This document shows positions 50,611-61,816 of a DNA stretch of 64,000 nucleotides, in pieces; the stretch's first letter is position 1; each line of letters opens with the position of its first letter. The notes below the pieces were generated by a model that did not search any database, was not told the origin of the DNA, and was given only the letters and a program-made list of their open reading frames with translations. Source of the stretch: Petrolisthes cinctipes. Taxonomy: Eukaryota; Arthropoda; Malacostraca; Decapoda; Porcellanidae. The DNA lies in the NCBI GenBank assembly GCA_033782935.1, contig JAWQEG010000167.1:1079001-1143000 (forward strand), written 5' to 3'. The position numbers and the translations under genes are program-made.

Positions 50611-52494
50611 ATACTCTAACACGGAGTAGACACGTACAGATCGCTTCTGGGACCCAAATAAAACGAATTTTCGGTTGTTCTGAGCCTGAATTTGAGATAT
50701 GAACAGGTACAGAAGATGCATGCACATATCGACTTTGGGCACCTAAAATATCGATTTTGAGCATGGTTTGGGCCTGTATTTTGAAAATACTCAAACACGG
50801 TGTAGACATGTACAGATCGCTTCTGGGACACAAAAATATCGACTTTTTGGGTGTTTTGAGCCTGAATTTGTGATATAAACGGGTACAGAAGATGCATGCA
50901 CATATCGACTTTAGCACCCAAAATATCGATTTTTAGTATGTTTTGGGCGTATAATTTGAAAATATTCTAGCACTGAGTAGGCATGTACTGATCGTTTCTG
51001 GGACCCAAAAATATCGAATTTTCGGGGGTTTTGAGCCAGAATTTGGGATATAACCGGGTACAGAGGATGCATGCACATATCGACTTTTTGCACCTAAAAT
51101 ATCGATTTTAAGCATGTTTTGGGTCTGTATCTTGAAAACATTCTAGGAAGAAGTAGGCATGTACAGGTCGCTTCTAGGACCCAAAAATACCGAATTTTCG
51201 GGTGTTTTGAACCTGAATTTGGGATATAGACGGGTACAGAAGATGCATACACATATTGACTTTGGGCACCTAAAATATCGATTTTCAGTATGTTTTGGGT
51301 CTGTATTTTAAAAACACTCTAACACGGAGTATGCACGTACAGATCGCTTCTGGGACCCAAAAACATTGAATTTTCAGGTGTTTTGAGCCTGAATTTGAGA
51401 TATAAACGGGTACAGAAGATACATGTACATATCGACTTTGGGCACCCAAAATATCGATTTTGAGCATGTTTTGGGCCTGAATTTTTAAAATACTCAAACA
51501 CTGAGTAGACACGTACAGATCGCTTCTGGGACCCAAAAAAATCGAATTTTCGGGTGTTCTGAGGCTGAATTTGAGATATGAACGGGTACAGAAGATGCAT
51601 GCACATATCGAATTTAAGCACTTAAAATATCGATTTTGAGCATGTTTTGGGCCTGTATTTTGAAAATACTATAACGCAGTGTAGACATGTACAGATCGCT
51701 TCTGGGACACAAAAATATCGACTTTTTGGGTGTTTTGAGCCTGAATTTGAGATATAAACGGGTACAGAAGATGCATGCACATATCGACTTTGGGCACCTA
51801 AAATATCGATTTTGAGCATGTTTTGGGTCTGTATCATGAAAACTTTCTAGCAAGAAGTAGGCATGTACAGATTGCTTCTGGGACTCAAAAATATCGAATT
51901 TTCGAGTATTTTGAACCTGAATTTGGGATATAGACGGGTACAAAAGATGCATACACATTTTGACTTTGGGCAGCTAAAATATCGATTTACAGCATGTTTT
52001 AGGCCTGTATTTTAAAAATACTCTAACACGGAGTATGCATGTACATATGGCTTTTGGGACCCAAAAATATCGAATATTCTGGTGTTTTGAGTCTGAATTT
52101 GAGATATAAACGGGTACAGAAGATGCATGCACATATCGACTTTGGGCACCCAAAATATCGATTTTGAGCATGTTTTGAGCCTGCATTTTTAAAATACTCT
52201 AACACTGAGTAGACACGTATCGATCGCTTCTGGAACCCAAATAAATCGAATTTTAGGGTGTTCTGAGCCTGAATTTGAGATATGAAAGGATACAGAAGAT
52301 GCATGCACATATCGACTTTGGGCACCTAAAATATCGATTTTGAGCATGTTTTGGGGCTGTATTTTGAAAATACTATAGCACGGTGTAGACATGTACAGAT
52401 CGCTTCTGGGACACAAAAATATCGATTTTTTGGGTGTTTTGAGCCTGAATTTGAGATATAAACGGGTACAGAAGATGCATGCACATATCGACTT
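50611..52494. repeat. Block E core, copy 1
   Basis: About 10.7 monomers, beginning near CTCTAACACGGAGTAGACACG with the variant CCCAAATAAAACG, and including TACTGATCGTTTCTGGG, CATTCTAGGAAGAAG, GAATTTTCAGGTG and CGAATTTAAGCACTT. Copy 1 has GTGATATAAACG near 50870 and AACGCAGTGTAG near 51670. Confidence 0.86.
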
Positions 52495-54320
52495 TGGCAC
52501 CCAAAATATCGATTTTTAGTATGTTTTGGGCGTATAATTTGAAAATATTCTAGCACTGAGTAGGCATGTACAGATCGATTCTGGGACCCAAAAATATCGA
52601 ATTTTCGGGGGTTTTGAGCCAGAATTTGGGATATAACCGGGTACAGAGGATGCATGCACATATCGACTTTTTGCACCTAAAATATCGATTTTAAGCATGT
52701 TTTGGGTCTGTATCTTGAAAACATTCTAGGAAGGAGTAGGCATGTACAGGTCGCTTCTGGGACCCAAAAATACCGAATTTTCTGGTGTTTTGAACCTGAA
52801 TTTGGGATATAGACGGGTACAGAAGATGCATACACATATTGACTTTGTGCACCTAATATATAGATTTTCAGCATGTTTTGGGCCTGTATTTTGAAAATAC
52901 ATTAACACGGAGTAGGCATGTATAGGTCGCTTCTGGGACCCAAAAATATCGACTTTTCTGGTGTTTTGAGCCTGAATTTGAGATATAAACGGGTACAGAA
53001 GATGCATGCACATATCGACTTTGGGCACCCAAAATATCGATTTTGAGCATGTTTTGAGCCTGCATTTTTAAAATACTCTAACACTGAGTAGACACGTACC
53101 GATCGCTTCTGGAACCCAAATAAATCGAATTTTAGGGTGTTCTGAGCCTGAATTTGAGATATGAACGGATACAGAAGATGCATGCACATATCGACTTTGG
53201 GCACCTAAAATATCGATTTTGAGCATGTTTTGGGGCTGTATTTTGAAAATACTATAGCACGGTGTAGACATGTACAGATCGCTTCTGGGACACAAAAATA
53301 TCGATTTTTTGGGTGTTTTGAGCCTGAATTTGAGATATAAACGGGTACAGAAGATGCATGCACATATCGACTTTGGCACCCAAAATATCGATTTTTAGTA
53401 TGTTTTGGGCGTATAATTTGAAAATATTCTAGCACTGAGTAGGCATGTACAGATCGATTCTGGGACCCAAAAATATCGAATTTTCGGGGGTTTTGAGCCA
53501 GAATTTGGGATATAACCGGGTACAGAGGATGCATGCACATATCGACTTTTTGCACCTAAAATATCGATTTTAAGCATGTTTTGGGTCTGTATCTTGAAAA
53601 CATTCTAGGAAGGAGTAGGCATGTACAGGTCGCTTCTGGGACCCAAAAATACCGAATTTTCTGGTGTTTTGAACCTGAATTTGGGATATAGACGGGTACA
53701 GAAGATGCATACACATATTGACTTTGTGCACCTAATATATAGATTTTCAGCATGTTTTGGGCCTGTATTTTGAAAATACATTAACACGGAGTAGGCATGT
53801 ATAGGTCGCTTCTGGGACCCAAAAATATCGACTTTTCTGGTGTTTTGAGCCTGAATTTGAGATATAAACGGGTACAGAAGATGCATGCACATATCGACTT
53901 TGGGCACCCAAAATATCGATTTTGAGCATGTTTTGAGCCTGCATTTTTAAAATACTCTAACACTGAGTAGACACGTACCGATCGCTTCTGGAACCCAAAT
54001 AAATCGAATTTTAGGGTGTTCTGAGCCTGAATTTGAGATATGAACGGATACAGAAGATGCATGCACATATCGACTTTGGGCACCTAAAATATCGATTTTG
54101 AGCATGTTTTGGGGCTGTATTTTGAAAATACTATAGCACGGTGTAGACATGTACAGATCGCTTCTGGGACACAAAAATATCGATTTTTTGGGTGTTTTGA
54201 GCCTGAATTTGAGATATAAACGGGTACAGAAGATGCATGCACATATCGACTTTGGCACCCAAAATATCGATTTGTAGTATGTTTTGGGCGTATAATTTGA
54301 AAATATTCTAGCACTGAGTA
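52098..54320. repeat. 879-bp (5-monomer) unit in 2.5 tandem copies
   Basis: 52098-52976, 52977-53855 and a partial copy 53856 to about 54320 repeat at exactly 879 bp. Copies 2 and 3 are nearly identical (both CACGTACCGATCGC and GATATGAACGG), while copy 1 has CACGTATCGATCGC and GATATGAAAGG. The related core copies at 57.1 and 61.5 kb contain only one such unit, so the amplification is local and recent. The third copy ends where CGATTTGTAGTATG and AGGTATGTAC appear. Confidence 0.88.
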
Positions 54321-55534
54321 GGTATGTACAGATCGCTTCTGGGACCCAAAAATATCGAATTTTCGAGTGTTTTGAACCTGAATTTGGTATATAGACGGGT
54401 ACAGAAGATACATACACATATTGACTTTGGGCAGCTAAAATATCGATTTTCAGCATGTTTTAGGCCAGTATTTTGAAAATACTCTAACATGGAGTATGCA
54501 TGTACACATTGCTTTTGGGACCCAAAAATATCGAATATTCGGGTGTTTTGAGTCTGAATTTGAGATATAAACGGGTACAGAAGATGCATGCACATATCGA
54601 CTTTGGGCACCTAAAATATCGATTTTGAGCATGTTTTGGGCCTGTATTTTGAAAATACTCTAACACGGAGTATGCATGTACAGATCGCTTCTGAGACACA
54701 ATAATATCGATTTTTTGGGTGTTTTGAGCCTGAATTTGAGATATAAACGGGTACAGAAGATGCATGTACATATCGACTTTTTGCACTTAAAATATCGATT
54801 TTGAGCATGTTTTGGGTCTGTATCTTGAGAATATTCTAGCACTGAGTAGGCATGTACAGATCGCTTCTGGGACCCAAAATTATCGAATTTTCGGGTGTTT
54901 TTAACCTGAATTTGGGATATAGACGGATACAGAAGATGCATGTACATATCGACTTTGGGCACCTAAAATATCGATTTTGAGCATGTTTTGGGCCTCTATT
55001 TTGAAAAAACTATAGCATGGTGTAGACATGTACAGATCGCTTCTGGGACCCAAAAATATCGATTTTTCGGGTGTTTTGAACCTGAATTTGAGATATAAAC
55101 GGGTACAGAAGATGCATGCACATATTGACTTTGGACACCTAAAATATCGATTTTGAGCATGTTTTGGGCCTGTATTTTGAAAATACTATAACACAGTGTA
55201 GACATGTACACATCGCTTCTGGGACACAAAAATATCGATTTTTTGGGTGTTTTGAGCTTGAATTTGAGATATAAACGGGTACAGAAGATGCATGCACATA
55301 TCGACTTTTTGCACCTAAAATATCGATTTTGAGCATGTTTTGGGTCTGTATCATGAAAACTTTCTAGCAAGAAGTAGGCATGTACAGATTGCTTCTGGGA
55401 CTCAAAAATATCGAATTTTCGAGTGTTTTGAACCTGAATTTGGGATATAGACGGGTACAGAAGATGCATGCACATATCGACTTTGGGCACCTAAAATATC
55501 GATTTTGAGCATGTTTTGGGTCTGTATTTTGAAA

Positions 55535-57418
55535 ATACTCTAACACGGAGTAGACACGTACAGATCGCTTCTGGGACCCAAATAAAACGAATTTTCGGTT
55601 GTTCTGAGCCTGAATTTGAGATATGAACAGGTACAGAAGATGCATGCACATATCGACTTTGGGCACCTAAAATATCGATTTTGAGCATGTTTTGGGCCTG
55701 TATTTTGAAAATACTCAAACACGGTGTAGACATGTACAGATCGCTTCTGGGACACAAAAATATCGACTTTTTGGGTGTTTTGAGCCTGAATTTGAGATAT
55801 AAACGGGTACAGAAGATGCATGCACATATCGACTTTAGCACCCAAAATATCGATTTTTAGTATGTTTTGGGCGTATAATTTGAAAATATTCTAGCACTGA
55901 GTAGGCATGTACTGATCGTTTCTGGGACCCAAAAATATCGAATTTTCGGGGGTTTTGAGCCAGAATTTGGGATATAACCGAGTACAGAGGATGCATGCAC
56001 ATATCGACTTTTTGCACCTAAAATATCGATTTTAAGCATGTTTTGGGTCTGTATCTTGAAAACATTCTAGGAAGAAGTAGGCATGTACAGGTCGCTTCTA
56101 GGACCCAAAAATACCGAATTTTCTGGTGTTTTGAACCTGAATTTGGGATATAGACGGGTACAGAAGATGCATACACATATTGACTTTGGGCACCTAAAAT
56201 ATCGATTTTCAGTATGTTTTGGGTCTGTATTTTAAAAACACTCTAACACGGAGTATGCACGTACAGATCGCTTCTGGGACCCAAAAACATTGAATTTTCA
56301 GGTGTTTTGAGCCTGAATTTGAGATATAAACGGGTACAGAAGATACATGTACATATCGACTTTGGGCACCCAAAATATCGATTTTGAGCATGTTTTGGGC
56401 CTGAATTTTTAAAATACTCAAACACTGAGTAGACACGTACAGATCGCTTCTGGGACCCAAAAAAATCGAATTTTCGGGTGTTCTGAGGCTGAATTTGAGA
56501 TATGAACGGGTACAGAAGATGCATGCACATATCGAATTTAAGCACTTAAAATATCGATTTTGAGCATGTTTTGGGCCTGTATTTTGAAAATACTATAACA
56601 CAGTGTAGACATGTACAGATCGCTTCTGGGACACAAAAATATCGACTTTTTGGGTGTTTTGAGCCTGAATTTGAGATATAAACGGGTACAGAAGATGCAT
56701 GCACATATCGACTTTGGGCACCTAAAATATCGATTTTGAGCATGTTTTGGGTCTGTATCATGAAAACTTTCTAGCAAGAAGTAGGCATGTACAGATTGCT
56801 TCTGGGACTCAAAAATATCGAATTTTCGAGTATTTTGAACCTGAATTTGGGATATAGACGGGTACAGAAGATGCATACACATTTTGACTTTGGGCAGCTA
56901 AAATATCGATTTACAGCATGTTTTAGGCCTGTATTTTAAAAATACTCTAACACGGAGTATGCATGTACATATGGCTTTTGGGACCCAAAAATATCGAATA
57001 TTCTGGTGTTTTGAGTCTGAATTTGAGATATAAACGGGTACAGAAGATGCATGCACATATCGACTTTGGGCACCCAAAATATCGATTTTGAGCATGTTTT
57101 GAGCCTGCATTTTTAAAATACTCTAACACTGAGTAGACACGTACCGATCGCTTCTGGAACCCAAATAAATCGAATTTTAGGGTGTTCTGAGCCTGAATTT
57201 GAGATATGAACGGATACAGAAGATGCATGCACATATCGACTTTGGGCACCTAAAATATCGATTTTGAGCATGTTTTGGGGCTGTATTTTGAAAATACTAT
57301 AGCACGGTGTAGACATGTACAGATCGCTTCTGGGACACAAAAATATCGATTTTTTGGGTGTTTTGAGCCTGAATTTGAGATATAAACGGGTACAGAAGAT
57401 GCATGCACATATCGACTT
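55535..57418. repeat. Block E core, copy 2
   Basis: Matches copy 1 at 4,924 bp and copy 3 at 4,398 bp. Private differences include ACCGAGTACAG near 55978 and ACACAGTGTAG near 56598 (copies 1 and 3 read ACGCAGTGTAG). A site shared by the two outer copies but not the middle one suggests conversion or a branching order different from the physical order. Confidence 0.86.
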
Positions 57419-59932
57419 TTTGCACCTAAAATATCGATTTTAAGCATGTTTTGGGTCTGTATCTTGAAAACATTCTAGGATGGAGTAGGCATGTACAGGT
57501 CGCTTCTGGGACCCAAAAATACCGAATTTTCTGGTGTTTTGAACCTGAATTTGGGATATAGACGGGTACAGAAGATGCATACACATATTGACTTTGGGCA
57601 CCCAAAATATCGATTTTGAGCATGTTTTGGGCCTGAATTTTTAAAATGCTCTAACACTGAGTAGACACGTACAGATCGCTTCTGGGACCCAAATAAATCG
57701 AATTTTCGGGTGTTCTGAGCCTGAATTTGAGATATGAACGGGTACAGAAGATGCATTCACATATCGAATTTAAGCACTTAAAATATCGATTTTGAGCATG
57801 TTTTGGGCCTGCATATTGAAAATACTATAACACAGTGTAGACATGTACAGATCGCTTCTGGGACACAAAAATATCGATTTTTTGGGTGTTTTGAGCCTGA
57901 ATTTGAGATATAAACGGATACAGAAGATGCATGCACATATCGACTTTGGGCACCCAAAATATCGATTTTTAGTATGTTTCGAGCGTATAATTTGAAAATA
58001 TTCTAGCACTGAGTAGGTATGTACAGATCGCTTCTGGGACCCAAAAATATCGAATTTTCGAGTGTTTTGAACCTGAATTTGGGATATAGACGGGTACAGA
58101 AGATACATACACATATTGACTTTGGGCAGCTAAAATATCGATTTTCAGCATGTTTTAGGACTGTATTTTGAAAATACTCTAACATGGAGTATGCATGTAC
58201 ACATTGCTTTTGGGACCCAAAAATATCGAATATTCGGGTGTTTTGAGTCTGAATTTGAGATATAAACGGGTACAGAAGATGCATGCACATATCGACTTTG
58301 GGCACCTAAAATATCGATTTTGAGCATGTTTTGGGCCTGTATTTTGAAAATACTCTAACACGGAGTATGCATGTACAGATCGCTTCTGAGACACAATAAT
58401 ATCGATTTTTTGGGTGTTTTGAGCCTGAATTTGAGATATAAACGGGTACAGAAGATGCATGCACATATCGACTTTTTGCACTTAAAATACCGATTTTGAG
58501 CATGTTTTGGGTCTGTATCTTGAGAATATTCTAGCACTGAGTAGGCATGTACAGATCGCTTCTGGGACCCAAAATTATCGAATTTTCGGGTGTTTTTAAC
58601 CTGAATTTGGGATATAGACGGATACAGAAGATGCATGTACATATCGACTTTGGGCACCTAAAATATCGATTTTGAGCATGTTTTGGGCCTCTATTTTGAA
58701 AAAACTATAGCATGGTGTAGACATGTACAGATCGCTTCTGGGACACAAAATTATCGTTTTTTTGGGTGTTTTGAGCCTGAATTTGAGATATAAACGGGTA
58801 CAGAAGATGCATGCACATATCGACTTTGGCACCCAAAATATCGATTTTTTGTATGTTTTGGGCGTATAATTTGAAAATATTCTAGCACTGAGTAGGCATG
58901 TACAGATCGATTCTTGTACCCAAATATATCGAATTTTCGGGGGTTTTGAGCCAGAATTTGGGATATAACCGGGTACAGAGGATGCATGCACATATCGACT
59001 TTTTGCACCTAAAATATCGATTTTAAGCATGTTTTGGGTCTGTATCTTGAAAACATTCTAGCAAGGAGTAGGCATGTACAGGTCGCTTCTGGGACCCAAA
59101 AATACCGAAATTTCTGGTGTTTTGAACCTGAATTTGGGATATAGACGGGTACAGAAGATGCATACACATATTGACTTTGGGCACCTAAAATATAGATTTT
59201 CAGCATGTTTTGGGCCTGTATTTTGAAAATACATTAACACGGAGTAGGCATGTACAGATCGCTTCTGGGACCCAAAAATATCGATTTTTCGGGTGTTTTG
59301 AACCTGAATTTGAGATATAAACGGGTACAGAAGATGCATGCACATATTGACTTTGGACACCTAAAATATCGATTTTGAGCATGTTTTGGGCCTGTATTTT
59401 GAAAATACTATAACACAGTGTAGACATGTACACATCGCTTCTGGGACACAAAAATATCGATTTTTTGGGTGTTTTGAGCTTGAATTTGAGATATAAACGG
59501 GTACAGAAGATGCATGCACATATCGACTTTTTGCACCTAAAATATCGATTTTGAGCATGTTTTGGGTCTGTATCATGAAAACTTTCTAGCAAGAAGTAGG
59601 CATGTACAGATTGCTTCTGGGACTCAAAAATATCGAATTTTCGAGTGTTTTGAACCTGAATTTGGGATATAGACGGGAACAGAAGATGCATGCACATATC
59701 GACTTTGGGCACCTAAAATATCGATTTTGAGCATGTTTTGGGTCTGTATTTTGAAAATACTCTAACACGGAGTATGCATGTACAGATGGCTTTTGGGACC
59801 CAAAAATATCGAATATTCGGGTGTTTTGAGTCTGAATTTGAGATATAAACGGGTACAGAAGATGCATGCACATATCGACTTTGGGCACCCAAAATATCGA
59901 TTTTGAGCATGTTTTAAGCCTGTATTTTTAAA

Positions 59933-61816
59933 ATACTCTAACACGGAGTAGACACGTACAGATCGCTTCTGGGACCCAAATAAAACGAATTTTCGGTTGT
60001 TCTGAGCCTGAATTTGAGATATGAACAGGTACAGAAGATGCATGCACATATCGACTTTGGGCACCTAAAATATCGATTTTGAGCATGTTTTGGGCCTGTA
60101 TTTTGAAAATACTCAAACACGGTGTAGACATGTACAGATCGCTTCTGGGACACAAAAATATCGACTTTTTGGGTGTTTTGAGCCTGAATTTGAGATATAA
60201 ACGGGTACAGAAGATGCATGCACATATCTACTTTAGCACCCAAAATATCGATTTTTAGTATGTTTTGGGCGTATAATTTGAAAATATTCTAGCACTGAGT
60301 AGGCATGTACTGATCGTTTCTGGGACCCAAAAATATCGAATTTTCGGGGGTTTTGAGCCTGAATTTGGGATATAACCGGGTACAGAGGATGCATGCACAT
60401 ATCGACTTTTTGCACCTAAAATATCGATTTTAAGCATGTTTTGGGTCTGTATCTTGAAAACATTCTAGGAAGAAGTAGGCATGTACAGGTCGCTTCTAGG
60501 ACCCAAAAATACCGAATTTTCGGGTGTTTTGAACCTGAATTTGGGATATAGACGGGTACAGAAGATGCATACACATATTGACTTTGGGCACCTAAAATAT
60601 CGATTTTCAGTATGTTTTGGGTCTGTATTTTAAAAACACTCTAACACGGAGTATGCACGTACAGATCGCTTCTGGGACCCAAAAACATTGAATTTTCAGG
60701 TGTTTTGAGCCTGAATTTGAGATATAAACGGGTACAGAAGATACATGTACATATCGACTTTGGGCACCCAAAATATCGATTTTGAGCATGTTTTGGGCCT
60801 GAATTTTTAAAATACTCAAACACTGAGTAGACACGTACAGATCGCTTCTGGGACCCAAAAAAATCGAATTTTCGGGTGTTCTGAGGCTGAATTTGAGATA
60901 TGAACGGGTACAGAAGATGCAAGCACATATCGAATTTAAGCACTTAAAATATCGATTTTATGCATGTTTTGGGCCTGTATTTTGAAAATACTATAACGCA
61001 GTGTAGACATGTACAGATCGCTTCTGGGACACAAAAATATCGACTTTTTGGGTGTTTTGAGCCTGAATTTGAGATATAAACGGGTACAGAAGATGCATGC
61101 ACATATCGACTTTGGGCACCTAAAATATCGATTTTGAGCATGTTTTGGGTCTGTATCATGAAAACTTTCTAGCAAGAAGTAGGCATGTACAGATTGCTTC
61201 TGGGACTCAAAAATATCGAATTTTCGAGTATTTTGAACCTGAATTTGGGATATAGACGGGTACAGAAGATGCATACACATTTTGACTTTGGGCAGCTAAA
61301 ATATCGATTTACAGCATGTTTTAGGCCTGTATTTTAAAAATACTCTAACACGGAGTATGCATGTACATATGGCTTTTGGGACCCAAAAATATCGAATATT
61401 CTGGTGTTTTGAGTCTGAATTTGAGATATAAACGGGTACAGAAGATGCATGCACATATCGACTTTGGGCACCCAAAATATCGATTTTGAGCATGTTTTGA
61501 GCCTGCATTTTTAAAATACTCTAACACTGAGGAGACACGTACCGATCGGTTCTGGAACCCAAATAAATCGAATTTTAGGGTGTTCTGAGCCTGAATTTGA
61601 GATATGAACGGATACAGAAGATGCATGCACATATCGACTTTGGGCACCTAAAATATCGATTTTGAGCATGTTTTGGGGCTGTATTTTGAAAATACTATAG
61701 CACGGTGTAGATATGTACAGATCGCTTCTGGGACACAAAAATATCGTTTTTTTGGGTGTTTTGAGCCTGAATTTGAGATATAAACGGGTACAGAAGATGC
61801 ATGCACATATCGACTT
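59933..61816. repeat. Block E core, copy 3
   Basis: Matches copy 2 at 4,398 bp. Private differences include GATGCAAGCACATATCG near 60918, GATTTTATGCATG near 60956, CTGAGGAGACACG near 61528 and ATCGTTTTTTTGGG near 61744. Confidence 0.86.
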
